Below are positions 54,551 to 64,000 of a stretch of DNA of 64,000 nucleotides, piece by piece. The notes under the pieces were generated by a model. The model ran no database searches and was not told the origin of the DNA. It worked only from the letters and a program-made list of their open reading frames with translations. The number at the start of each line of letters is the position of its first letter. The first letter of the stretch is position 1. Source of the DNA: Paenibacillus oralis (GTDB lineage Bacteria > Bacillota > Bacilli > Paenibacillales > Paenibacillaceae); NCBI RefSeq assembly GCF_003863965.1, contig NZ_RRCN01000001.1:4422304-4486303 (forward strand), written 5' to 3'. The translations under genes were made by a program, and so were the position numbers.

Positions 54551-56455
54551 TTACTCCCAGCAGGCGATCAGTTGATTGATAAAATCATCGAAGTGATCCA
54601 GGGATGACAACAGATTCACATTTTTGTCGTCCGTCAATATGGTGGCGAGCGCATCGAATACGTCGCGGAATATTTTTCGATCCTCCCCGCTGACGGTGAT
54701 TAATAAAACGATTTTCACGGTGGAGTGATCCCACTTGATCCCATTCGGGTTCAAATAAATGAACATCCCCGTTTTGCGGGATTCCATTTTGATCGCATGC
54801 GGAAGGGCCACTTGTCCGAATGCGGTAGAGGACATCGCTTCCCGTTCCATGATTTTGGCGAAAAAATCCTCGTCCGTATAGCCGTCTCGGTTCATCGTTT
54901 GACAGATAAACCGTAAAACTTCCTCTTTCCCGGACCTAGCCGTGGAGCTGCAGAAATGCCTTTCGTCCAAAAAAGATTTTAGATGGTACTTAAATTGATT
55001 TTTCTTTTTTTGCTCTTTTAACTCAAAGATTTTGTCCGACACTTTTTCCCGGTCGCTTTCGATAAAAAACGGAGTAATCACGACATACGGGACTTCCGGA
55101 ATTTTGTGCAATTGGGCGGAAGAAATAATAAAATCGCTGGATGCATAGTTCAAATCGCTTTCATCCGTGACAATCGAATGAATCGATATATCGTCGCCAA
55201 AATACTGCTGTAATTTATTAATCATTTGTACGTTCATGTTGTAGTAGAGCGGAAACAGCACCGTGCACGAAATTTTTACGTTCGTCTGCCGCTGCAATTC
55301 AATGGCATACCCCAGATGAAAAGCCAAATAGGCGATTTCATCGTCGCTGATCCGATAGCCCGTTTTTTCTTTAATCACATGGGAAGCGTGCACGGCGCAA
55401 TCGTAAATAAGCGGGCATTCCCTCTTGATCGTGTTGGTTAGCGGATTTTTCGTTGAATGGTTGTTTTTTAAGCGCATCAACAGGTTTTTAACATGCAGCG
55501 TAAAACGAGTAATAAAATCGGCATCGGCAATACTGATATAGTAATACTTATCCAAGTCGGAGGCGATTTCGCTGACCAACTCAATACAGTCTTTCCCGGC
55601 AATCCGTTCCAGGTCGCTGACTTCAATTTGCGTAAAGTTGACGTTTGTTCCGTTGCACGAAATCAAGAGCGCCAAATCGGCGATTTCCTCTTCTGAATAT
55701 TGGACGTGAAAATAAGATTCCAATTTAAGGGCGATTTCCTTGGCAATGATGTACGCGGTTTTGTCGGCAATATATTTCACGGTATTGTTTAAGAACTGGA
55801 AATCACGTTTCATTCGGTCCAAGGCGATGGTGATATGGATGACCACATTGGTCAAATAGAAATCATTGGTGAAAAAGTGATGGGAAGAAAAGGTTTCGAC
55901 AACGACTTCCCGGATGTAATCCACATTTAATTCATGGTAAAACCTTTTGATTTTATCGATGTCGATAAAGCTTCCGTCGGCCTCTTCGTACAAAATGCTG
56001 CTCATGAGTTTGCGCTTGTCCTTTTCTTTGCCGCGCAAGCTTAGATGATCTTTAACCAAATTCAATTCCAGGTTGTTTTTGGCCAGCTTCTCCTTAATTA
56101 GCTTTAAATCCAGCCTTAGCGTGGACTCGCTGATAAACAGGGCGTCGCTTAAATCATAAATGGAAATAGGCTGACCTGTGTGCACCAGTTTTTTAAGAAT
56201 ATAAGCGATTCGTTCGGATTGCGTTTGCGGGATCGCTTTTTGTTCGTTGTCTAGAAAAGAGTTTACCTGATCCGTTTCGACTTTATAACCTTTATTCGAC
56301 GATAGGATTAACCCGTGGTGAATAGCATTGATTTCGCTGATATAAGATTTGATGGTGCGTTTGGACACGCCGTACTTATCCGCTAAACTTTGCGACGAAA
56401 CCCACTGGTTGCAGGAGCTTAAATATTGAATTAAATCGACATACTGTGTTTTCAT
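54551..56455 (-). CDS. PRD-domain PTS regulator (BglG/MtlR/LicR type activator)
   Basis: 634-aa DNA-binding activator: N-terminal helix-turn-helix (SSQSLADKYGVSKRTIKSYI), a second HTH (Mga-like, ~90-160), two PTS regulation domains (~180-390), a IIB-like region (~400-490) and a IIA(Fru/Ntr)-like domain with a candidate phospho-His in VALPHAIKM. It is divergent from the PTS operon, and TGCAC-7-GTGCA in the gap may be its site. Activity is probably set by phosphorylation from the operon's HPr and IIB. The IIB-like part lacks an obvious active-site Cys in the usual place. Confidence 0.88.
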   Translation of the reverse strand: MKTQYVDLIQYLSSCNQWVSSQSLADKYGVSKRTIKSYISEINAIHHGLILSSNKGYKVETDQVNSFLDNEQKAIPQTQSERIAYILKKLVHTGQPISIYDLSDALFISESTLRLDLKLIKEKLAKNNLELNLVKDHLSLRGKEKDKRKLMSSILYEEADGSFIDIDKIKRFYHELNVDYIREVVVETFSSHHFFTNDFYLTNVVIHITIALDRMKRDFQFLNNTVKYIADKTAYIIAKEIALKLESYFHVQYSEEEIADLALLISCNGTNVNFTQIEVSDLERIAGKDCIELVSEIASDLDKYYYISIADADFITRFTLHVKNLLMRLKNNHSTKNPLTNTIKRECPLIYDCAVHASHVIKEKTGYRISDDEIAYLAFHLGYAIELQRQTNVKISCTVLFPLYYNMNVQMINKLQQYFGDDISIHSIVTDESDLNYASSDFIISSAQLHKIPEVPYVVITPFFIESDREKVSDKIFELKEQKKKNQFKYHLKSFLDERHFCSSTARSGKEEVLRFICQTMNRDGYTDEDFFAKIMEREAMSSTAFGQVALPHAIKMESRKTGMFIYLNPNGIKWDHSTVKIVLLITVSGEDRKIFRDVFDALATILTDDKNVNLLSSLDHFDDFINQLIACWE

Positions 56456-56478
56456 GGCGTTTCCTCACTTTAAAAAGT

Positions 56479-56534
56479 TGCACCGTAGAAGTGCAGTTTT
56501 TTATTTGAGACCGGTTTTGGATTTGTACTATAGT
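56479..56534 (+). promoter_or_regulatory. PTS operon promoter and probable activator site
   Basis: The inverted repeat TGCAC-N7-GTGCA lies within AAAAAGTTGCAC and GTGCAGTTTTTT (56473-56503), just before TTGAGA (56505-56510) and TATAGT (56529-56534), spacing 18. Confidence 0.55.
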
Positions 56535-56547
56535 TTGGTTGTAGCAA

Positions 56548-56561
56548 TGACAGCGCTGTCA
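56548..56561. promoter_or_regulatory. cre box (CcpA site)
   Basis: TGACAGCGCTGTCA, a perfect palindrome fitting the cre consensus TGWNANCGNTNWCA. It lies about 14 bases after the -10 box, consistent with carbon-catabolite repression by blocking transcription. Confidence 0.8.
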
Positions 56562-56596
56562 CATCACGATTATATAGAAAAGCGAGGAGGATTACC

Positions 56597-56923
56597 ATGG
56601 CAAAAGCAGGCGAAGCGCTAAACGTGTTATTAATCTGCGGGTCGGGAGCTAGCTCCGGTTTTATGGCCGCCAATCTACGCAAGGCCGCAAAAAAAAGAAA
56701 CTTGAATATGGACATCAAAGCCAGAGGGGAAGCGGAAATTGAAAATTATATTCAGGAAATCGACGCATTATTGGTCGGCCCCCACTTGGCTTATATCATG
56801 GATGACATCAACGAGCTTACCCAAGATACCGATGTCAAAGTGCTCTTAATGAAGCCTTCTTATTATTCCACACTGGACGGGGAAGCGGCTTTGGATGATT
56901 TATTGAATGAGCTAAACGGCTAA
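56597..56923 (+). CDS. PTS enzyme IIB, lactose/cellobiose family
   Basis: 108-aa cytoplasmic IIB domain. The phospho-Cys is C14 in LLICGSGASSG. It receives phosphate from IIA (58231) and phosphorylates sugar bound to IIC. First gene after the cre box; start with GCGAGGAGG upstream. Confidence 0.92.
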   Translation: MAKAGEALNVLLICGSGASSGFMAANLRKAAKKRNLNMDIKARGEAEIENYIQEIDALLVGPHLAYIMDDINELTQDTDVKVLLMKPSYYSTLDGEAALDDLLNELNG

Positions 56924-56939
56924 TAAGGGGATAAGAACA

Positions 56940-58169
56940 ATGAATAAATTAATGGAATGGCTGAAAAACGACTTTGCTCCGAAGATGAATAAAGTCAATA
57001 ACAATGTGTGGATCGTCACGCTCAAGGATTCCGTCATGCAGCTGTTGCCATTCATTCTTCTGGGATCGGTCTTTTGCCTGCTCACCATCCCCGGAGATGT
57101 CTATCAAATCAAAAACTACCCGAATTTTTGGGTTCCGTTCGGATGGACGATGGGCATGCTTTCGCTGCTGGTTTCTTTCCTGATTCCGTTTAATTTGATG
57201 GAGAAGAAGAAGTTAAGAAAGCAGCGCTTTATCGCCGGATGCACCAGTCTGATTGTTTTCTTGATCATCATCACTCCTCAGGTCGTCAAAGACGGTACGG
57301 TTGGTTTTTCCCATAGCTCTTTGGGAACCGGCGGCATGTTCGTTGCCATCATCGCCGCCCTTTTTACCGGATATATCATGAGCCTGTTCGGAAAGTTCTC
57401 TTTTTTCAAAGAAGAGTCCGTCATCCCGGACTTTGTCAAAGCCTGGTTCGACTCCATGCTCCCCATCGGGATCACTTTGGTTGCGGCTTGGGTATTGGTC
57501 GATATCGTTCATGTTGATATCTACAATATCATTTTAAATATTTTTATGCCGTTGGCGGGTGTGGTTGAGACGCCTTGGGGATTCATACTGATTATTTTCA
57601 TTTACTGCTTCCTTTATTCCATGGGGATCTCCAGTTGGGTGTTAACCCCGGTCACCAAACCGATTTTTCTGGCGGCCATTACCGCAAACGCGACCCTGGG
57701 AGCGCATAATCTCGTCACGTCCGAAACGATTTTTTCGGCCTACTTGTTTGTAGGCGGCGTGGGCTGTACGTTACCCCTGGTTATTATGCACGCGTTCTCG
57801 AAAAGCACCAAGCTCAAAGCGCTGGGCCGGGCAAGCTTTATCCCCGCCGTCTTTAATATCAACGAGCCTTTGGTATTCGGTTCGATCGTATGGAATCCCT
57901 TGTTGATGCTGCCGATGTGGATCATAGGGATCATCTTGCCGGCGCTCGTTTGGATCGGAACCAAAGTTATTCCTTTCGGCACCATCCCGAAAGTGATTTT
58001 CGATCTGTGGTACGTTCCTTTTCCGATCGCCACGTGGATTACGACAGGGACGATCACAGGCATGATTTTGATGCTCATCTGCGTCGGGGTAGCTACGCTG
58101 ATTTGGTACCCGTTTTTCAAAACCTACGAAAAACAAGAACTTGAAAAAGAAATGCCGCAAACCAATTAA
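56940..58169 (+). CDS. PTS enzyme IIC, lactose/cellobiose family
   Basis: 409-aa membrane sugar channel with about ten helices. The family's conserved substrate-site region INEPLVFGSIVWNPLLMLPM is present at ~300. It imports a beta-glucoside and phosphorylates it with IIB. Confidence 0.92.
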   Translation: MNKLMEWLKNDFAPKMNKVNNNVWIVTLKDSVMQLLPFILLGSVFCLLTIPGDVYQIKNYPNFWVPFGWTMGMLSLLVSFLIPFNLMEKKKLRKQRFIAGCTSLIVFLIIITPQVVKDGTVGFSHSSLGTGGMFVAIIAALFTGYIMSLFGKFSFFKEESVIPDFVKAWFDSMLPIGITLVAAWVLVDIVHVDIYNIILNIFMPLAGVVETPWGFILIIFIYCFLYSMGISSWVLTPVTKPIFLAAITANATLGAHNLVTSETIFSAYLFVGGVGCTLPLVIMHAFSKSTKLKALGRASFIPAVFNINEPLVFGSIVWNPLLMLPMWIIGIILPALVWIGTKVIPFGTIPKVIFDLWYVPFPIATWITTGTITGMILMLICVGVATLIWYPFFKTYEKQELEKEMPQTN

Positions 58170-58230
58170 ACTATTAATGTGAGTTCAAAAGATGACTCTT
58201 TGAACAACCTCTGCAAAGGAGATTTTTATT

Positions 58231-58578
58231 ATGACTTCGGAACAAGTAGCTCAAGAGGCGATGCAAATCATTTTGCACGCCGGGGAAGCAAGAAAGCATT
58301 GTACGGAAGCGTTAAAAGATATTGAAAAAAACGACTTCGCCGGAGCTAAGGAGAAGATGAAATTAGCCAACGACGAAATTGTGATTGCCCATCGCGTGCA
58401 AACGAACTGCATCCAAAAAGAAACGGAAGGCGAACAAGGCGAGTATTCGGTTTTATTTGCCCATGCGCAAGACACGCTCATGACGATTTATAGTGAAATT
58501 AATATGTCCAAGCGTCTAATCGACATTTTCGAGAGCTTTAATCAGAGGCTGGCCCAATTAGAAATGACCAATAAATAA
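58231..58578 (+). CDS. PTS enzyme IIA, lactose/cellobiose family
   Basis: 115-aa three-helix IIA. The phospho-His is in the motif AHRVQTNCIQKE, equivalent to AHxxQTxLIQ of the family. It transfers phosphate from HPr (60715) to IIB. It starts 61 bases after IIC with AAAGGAG. Confidence 0.92.
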   Translation: MTSEQVAQEAMQIILHAGEARKHCTEALKDIEKNDFAGAKEKMKLANDEIVIAHRVQTNCIQKETEGEQGEYSVLFAHAQDTLMTIYSEINMSKRLIDIFESFNQRLAQLEMTNK

Positions 58579-60036
<1,458 letters not shown>

Positions 60037-60049
60037 AGGTTGCGTAAAT

Positions 60050-60673
60050 ATGGCTCTTGTGAAATTTGGCGGGCGATTGGTGATTGTGGTCGTTGCCACG
60101 GCGTTAAGCGCTCTAGCCGTAAATTTATTTATCGAGTGTAATATCGGGTCCGACACTTTAACGGTTTTGTTGGATGGATTGCATATAAGTCTCGGAATTA
60201 GTGTCGGTCTCGCAAGCTCTTGCTTAAGTATTGTTTTTCTTGCCGTGGGTTTATTGCTAAATCGAAAATCAATCGGTTTTTCTTCCGTCTTGTACTCCTT
60301 TTTGGTCGGGCCCTTGATTAATTGGATTCATCCGTTTATTGCCGATCTGGAGCTGGCGGATTTATCGCTATTCATTAAAATCGTCATCGTTATCCTGGCT
60401 AACTTTTGTTTCTCCATGACTTATGTGCTGTTGATGAATTTCGGTAACGGCATGTACGCCTTAGACGCGATTTTGCGATATACCGAATCCAAATTCGGAA
60501 TCAGGTATGACCTCGGCAGAATCGGTGTGGACGCGATCTTTTTAAGCACCGGCTTCTTGTTCGGCGGGATCGTGGGGATCGGAACGGTTATAGCGTTTGC
60601 TATAACCGGGCCGGGAACCGTATTGCTCGAAAAGATGCTATATAAATTTGGAGGGCTATATAAGTTGAACTGA
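60050..60673 (+). CDS. YczE/YitT-like membrane protein
   Basis: About 207-aa membrane protein with about five helices, resembling YczE/YyaS/YitT. Features include [20 protein letters not shown] and a conserved cytoplasmic loop [21 protein letters not shown] 60050 has AAAGG 10 bases upstream; it lies 13 bases after the GH1 stop. Its role in the PTS operon is unknown. Confidence 0.75.
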   Translation: MALVKFGGRLVIVVVATALSALAVNLFIECNIGSDTLTVLLDGLHISLGISVGLASSCLSIVFLAVGLLLNRKSIGFSSVLYSFLVGPLINWIHPFIADLELADLSLFIKIVIVILANFCFSMTYVLLMNFGNGMYALDAILRYTESKFGIRYDLGRIGVDAIFLSTGFLFGGIVGIGTVIAFAITGPGTVLLEKMLYKFGGLYKLN

Positions 60674-60714
60674 TGAAGTCAACCTATATAGATGGAGGAG
60701 AGGAGATAGAAACT

Positions 60715-60996
60715 ATGGTAACAAAAATATTTACAGTCATTGACGAGCTAGGAATACACACACGTCCGGCTTCAACCTTGGTTCAAGCCGCAAGCCAGTA
60801 TAATGCGGAGGTTAACATCGAATATAACGGCCGATCCGTGAACCTGAAATCGATTGTGGGCGTGATGTCTTTGGGTATTCCGCACGGAGCGCAAATTCAA
60901 ATTGCTGCGGCTGGTTCCGATGCGGATCAGGCGATCCAAGGGATTGAAGAAGCTTTGAAAAACGAAGGGCTTGGCGAATCATGCGAAGTCATCTGA
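60715..60996 (+). CDS. ptsH: HPr phosphocarrier protein
   Basis: 93-aa HPr. Phospho-His15 lies in [10 protein letters not shown]; the regulatory Ser46 is in [13 protein letters not shown], so HPr kinase could modify it. ATG 60715 is chosen with GGAGGAGAGGAG upstream; the longer frame to 60673 overlaps the YczE stop. It lies in a sugar PTS operon, not next to general genes. Confidence 0.93.
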   Translation: MVTKIFTVIDELGIHTRPASTLVQAASQYNAEVNIEYNGRSVNLKSIVGVMSLGIPHGAQIQIAAAGSDADQAIQGIEEALKNEGLGESCEVI

Positions 60997-62696
60997 AAGG
61001 AATCGGCGCTTCAGCCGGTATAGCGATCGCCAAAGCCTACCGCCTGGAGGAGCCGGAGCTTAAAATCGTAAAAAAGAACATCGGAGACAGGGACGCCGAA
61101 AAACGCCGATTGGAGCAGGCCATCAGCCAGTCTAAGGCGGAGCTTGAAAAAATTAAAGAATACGTAAACCGTGAGTTGGGTGCTGATAAAGCGGAAATTC
61201 TCGCCGCTCATTTATTAGTATTAAACGACCCGGAACTAATAAATCCGGTTTTCGATCGGATAAGCACGGAAGGCGTGAACGCGGAATTTGCCTTAAAAGA
61301 ATCAGCCGACAGATTTGTTTCCATGCTGGAATCGATGGATAACGAATATATGCGGGAACGCGCCAAAGACATCCGCGATGTAACGAATCGGGTGACCGCG
61401 CATTTATTAGGCGTGCAAATTCCCGATCCCAGCTTGATTTCCGAAGAAGTCGTCATCATCGCCGAGGATTTGACACCTTCCGATACCGCGCAGTTAAATC
61501 GCCGTTATGTAAAAGGGTTTGCAACGGATATCGGCGGCCGCACTTCCCATTCGGCAATCATGGCCCGCACGCTGGAAATCCCGGCCGTCGTTGGCACAAA
61601 ACAAGCCACATCCAGCATTGAATACGGCGCCGTAGTAATTGTCGACGGGTTGGAGGGCGAGGTCATCATCGACCCGTCACCGGAAACGATTGCCCAATAT
61701 GAAGCGAAAAAGGTACAATACGAAACGCAAAAAGCAGAGTGGGCCAAACTGGTTCATGAGCCGACGGTAACGAAAGACGGCGTGCACGTCGAGCTGGCCG
61801 CGAACATCGGTACGCCGGCTGACGTGAAAAGCGTGCTGGAAAACGGAGGGGAATCGGTCGGGCTTTACCGCACGGAGTTCCTTTATATGGGAAAAGACCG
61901 GCTTCCAACAGAGGAAGAGCAGTTTACCGCTTATAAAACCGTTCTGGAAAAAATGAACGGGAAGCCGGTGGTGGTCCGTACTTTGGACATCGGCGGCGAT
62001 AAAGAGCTGCCTTACTTAAATCTGCCCAAAGAAATGAACCCGTTTTTAGGCTTTAGAGCGATTCGTTTATGCTTGGAAGAACAGGCTATTTTCCGTACCC
62101 AATTACGTGCCTTATTACGTGCAAGCAGCTATGGAAATTTGAAAATCATGTTTCCTATGATTGCAACCGTTTCTGAGTTCAGGGAAGCCAAATCCATTCT
62201 TTTGGAAGAAAAAGAAAAGCTTCTTGCAAGCGGTGTAAGAGTATCGGATCAAATTGAAATCGGCATGATGGTGGAAATACCGTCCACCGCTGTAATGGCG
62301 GATCAATTTGCCAAAGAAGTCGACTTCTTCAGCATCGGCACCAATGATTTGATCCAATATACTCTGGCCGCCGATCGCATGAATGAACGCGTAGCTTACC
62401 TGTATCAACCCTACAATCCCGCGATTTTACGTCTGATTTCAATGGTCATTGATGCGGCGCACAAAGAAGGAAAATGGGCGGGGATGTGCGGAGAAATGGC
62501 CGGCGATCCGATTGCCATTCCTTTATTGCTTAGTCTGGGACTTGATGAGTTCTCCATGAGCGCAACATCCATTCTTCCGGCACGCGCGCAAATCAAAGAG
62601 CTGTCAAGTGAACATGCAATAAGCGTGAAAGGGGCCGTTCTATCCATGAAAACGTCAGAAGAAGTGATTGAGTTTGTAAAAAGGACCTTTAATTGA
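60981..62696 (+). CDS. ptsI: PTS enzyme I
   Basis: 571-aa phosphoenolpyruvate-protein phosphotransferase. The phospho-His is H190 in [12 protein letters not shown]; the PEP-binding C-terminal barrel contains [14 protein letters not shown] and GMCGEMAGD (active-site Cys). It overlaps ptsH by 16 bases, so translation is coupled. With HPr, IIA, IIB and IIC it forms a complete phosphate relay within one operon. Confidence 0.95.
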   Translation: MRSHLKGIGASAGIAIAKAYRLEEPELKIVKKNIGDRDAEKRRLEQAISQSKAELEKIKEYVNRELGADKAEILAAHLLVLNDPELINPVFDRISTEGVNAEFALKESADRFVSMLESMDNEYMRERAKDIRDVTNRVTAHLLGVQIPDPSLISEEVVIIAEDLTPSDTAQLNRRYVKGFATDIGGRTSHSAIMARTLEIPAVVGTKQATSSIEYGAVVIVDGLEGEVIIDPSPETIAQYEAKKVQYETQKAEWAKLVHEPTVTKDGVHVELAANIGTPADVKSVLENGGESVGLYRTEFLYMGKDRLPTEEEQFTAYKTVLEKMNGKPVVVRTLDIGGDKELPYLNLPKEMNPFLGFRAIRLCLEEQAIFRTQLRALLRASSYGNLKIMFPMIATVSEFREAKSILLEEKEKLLASGVRVSDQIEIGMMVEIPSTAVMADQFAKEVDFFSIGTNDLIQYTLAADRMNERVAYLYQPYNPAILRLISMVIDAAHKEGKWAGMCGEMAGDPIAIPLLLSLGLDEFSMSATSILPARAQIKELSSEHAISVKGAVLSMKTSEEVIEFVKRTFN

Positions 62697-62724
62697 TAAC
62701 GATTGCAGCTTTGGGTTAAAACTT

Positions 62725-62770
62725 GAAAGGCGATCTTGCCGGATATTTCGGCAGGACCGCCCTTTTTTAT
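62725..62770 (+). terminator. Terminator after ptsI
   Basis: AAAGGCGATCTTGCCG pairs with CGGCAGGACCGCCTTT-like sequence (ends 62768), followed by six T. Confidence 0.8.
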
Positions 62771-62905
62771 GTTACAGCGGAGCTGAACGATTTCGGCCAG
62801 CGCAATGGCGGCGATAACGACAAGCCCCGAATAAATCAGAATCGCCGGGAGGAAACCGATTCGTTCGGCCCCATAAATCCGAGCAATTTGGCCGATCGTA
62901 TCGAC
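62745..62905 (-). pseudogene. Possible scrap of a membrane protein
   Basis: A minus-strand open frame from 62905 reads VDTIGQIARIYGAERIGFLP then a helix (AILIYSGLVVIAAIALAEIV). It has no start codon in that frame: a ribosome site and GTG lie just upstream in a different frame. It may be a truncated, frameshifted gene divergent from the Fur box. Weak. Confidence 0.3.
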
Positions 62906-62930
62906 TCACTTAGTTTCTCTCCTAAATTGA

Positions 62931-62986
62931 TTGACTAATATGGGCACTTATGGTAATTTATTTTATGATAATGATAATCATTATCA
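62931..62986 (+). promoter_or_regulatory. Promoter with Fur box for the AraC regulator
   Basis: TTGACT (62931-62936) and TAATTT (62954-62959) are 17 bases apart. The palindrome at 62966-62986 with 10-base perfect arms (TGATAATGAT, ATCATTATCA) around one A is a strong Fur box near the start of transcription. Confidence 0.88.
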
Positions 62987-63051
62987 ATTAAGAGATGCAA
63001 CTTTCGCTCGTTGCTTCATGCTCATCATACGTTAGCAAAAGGAGGTTCCCC

Positions 63052-64000
63052 GTGGTTTCAAAAAAAGAGCTGCCGAGATGCAGAAACTTGCGGACGCCGG
63101 ACCGGAGCCGGAAAACCAACTTGAATGAGATCAAAGAATTTATGGATCAGCATTATGACGAATCTCTATCGATTGGGCAACTGGCACGGATGGCCAATAT
63201 CAGCCCCAAATATTTTGTCGACCTCTTCAAGAAAACCTATGGCCTAAGCGCTATGGATTACTTAACGGCTGTGCGTATAAACCACGCGAAGCGATACTTG
63301 GCGGAATCCGGAGAGCGTCTGCGGGATATTGCCTTGAAAGTTGGGTATAAGGATGAATTCTATTTTAGCCGCAAATTCAAGAAAGAAGTTGGCGTTTCTC
63401 CGTCCGACTTCGCCAAGAACGCGAAGCAGCACATCGCCGCCTGTTCCTCTTCGGTGATCGGGCAACTGATTGCGCTGGATGTCATGCCGGTGGCGGCGCC
63501 GCTCGACTCGAAGTGGACGCCTCATTATTACCACACCTTGCGAACGAAGATTCCCTTCCAATTAAATCTTACCGCTCCATATTCTCCTCGTTCGTTCGAA
63601 GTGAATCTGAACAAACTGGTGCAGGCTCGTCCCGATGCGATCATTGGCACTGAACATCTTACTTCCATGGAGAAGACGAAAGTAAAGGAAATCGCTCCCT
63701 CTCTCATTGTATCGGCGCAAGACGGTTGGCGGGATCAACTGCAGAAGATTGGCCGTTTTTTGAATAGAGAAGACAAGGCGGCGCAATGGATACGCCGATA
63801 CGAACAGCGGGTTCAGTCCGCCCGGACGAAAATTGGCGAAGTGTTGGGACAGGACCAGTTATTAGTCCTGCGTATTTATGGGCACAGCATCCATATATAT
63901 GGGAACCGCGGACTGGAAGAGCTGCTTTATCACGACCTCAAGCTGGAATCCGTGGCCCTGCGCTGTGCGTCCAGCAGTCCGCCGTTGACATTGGAGCAAT
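63052..64000 (+). CDS. AraC regulator with siderophore-binding-like domain (Btr-like), 3' end outside window
   Basis: At least 316 residues. GTG 63052 follows a perfect AAAGGAGG. An AraC helix-turn-helix pair is at the N-terminus (SIGQLARMANISPKYFVDLF; LRDIALKVGYKDEFYFSRKF). It is followed by a domain resembling FecB/FhuD binding proteins (from ~125: DVMPVAAPLDSKW, ARPDAIIGTEHLTSMEKTKV). This is the layout of B. subtilis Btr, which senses iron-loaded bacillibactin and activates its importer (known). The Fur box upstream fits. The C-terminus is cut by the window end. Confidence 0.88.
   Translation, partial: MVSKKELPRCRNLRTPDRSRKTNLNEIKEFMDQHYDESLSIGQLARMANISPKYFVDLFKKTYGLSAMDYLTAVRINHAKRYLAESGERLRDIALKVGYKDEFYFSRKFKKEVGVSPSDFAKNAKQHIAACSSSVIGQLIALDVMPVAAPLDSKWTPHYYHTLRTKIPFQLNLTAPYSPRSFEVNLNKLVQARPDAIIGTEHLTSMEKTKVKEIAPSLIVSAQDGWRDQLQKIGRFLNREDKAAQWIRRYEQRVQSARTKIGEVLGQDQLLVLRIYGHSIHIYGNRGLEELLYHDLKLESVALRCASSSPPLTLEQ

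Overview
The window looks like a chromosomal segment of a low-GC Gram-positive soil bacterium of the Paenibacillus type. This is an inference from the gene content (LacI/GH3/GH94 glucan locus, many ABC and PTS sugar systems, AraC regulators with extra domains, B. subtilis-like paiA and ykkCD), the strong AGGAGG-type ribosome sites, frequent TTG/GTG starts, roughly even base composition, and Bacillus-type Fur, Zur and cre boxes. No rRNA, tRNA, CRISPR array, prophage or intact insertion sequence was seen.

Layout. (1) 1-8165: a probable beta-1,2-glucan (sophoro-oligosaccharide) locus. A divergent sugar-binding lipoprotein faces a GH3 beta-glucosidase, an 1118-aa GH94 phosphorylase and a LacI regulator; three identical 15-bp operators sit on the two divergent promoters. 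(2) 8373-13491: a chemoreceptor and an unusual AraC-type regulator fused to a GH39 glycosidase domain that keeps both catalytic Glu residues, with a duplicated promoter unit upstream. (3) 13539-21600: a seven-gene operon with an RbsA-type ABC importer, a NagZ-like GH3, an alpha/beta hydrolase and beta-phosphoglucomutase. (4) 21601-24880: intergenic repeats, two broken genes, paiA, and a guanidine-I riboswitch ahead of the ykkC/ykkD SMR pair. (5) 24878-35420: accessory genes (AraC, secreted protein, glycosyltransferase, VOC protein, MarR/SDR pair with twin operators, ROK protein, two tiny membrane proteins, HAD phosphatase, sugar acetyltransferase, receiver protein, Rpn remnant). (6) 35446-41364: a Fur-controlled ferric-siderophore operon (permease, ATPase, binding protein, ABC exporter, reductase). 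(7) 41464-46546: acetyltransferase, PadR/tautomerase-like pair, TetR/MFS efflux pair and a class 3 lipase. (8) 46641-49328: a Zur-box zinc importer in which the ATPase and binding-protein genes are broken while the permease is intact. (9) 49659-54519: LysR, metE, and a second SMR pair with a TetR regulator and matching operators. (10) 54551-62696: a self-contained PTS: PRD activator, IIB, IIC, IIA, a GH1 enzyme whose acid/base Glu is Gln, a membrane protein, HPr and enzyme I, behind a cre site. (11) 62931-64000: a Fur box and the start of an AraC regulator with a siderophore-binding-like domain.

Main points for follow-up: the AraC-GH39 fusion, the GH1 Glu-to-Gln change in a PTS operon with its own HPr and enzyme I, the decayed zinc operon under intact Zur boxes, the three-copy LacI operator, and the long leader with a perfect 17-bp inverted repeat between the guanidine riboswitch and ykkC.
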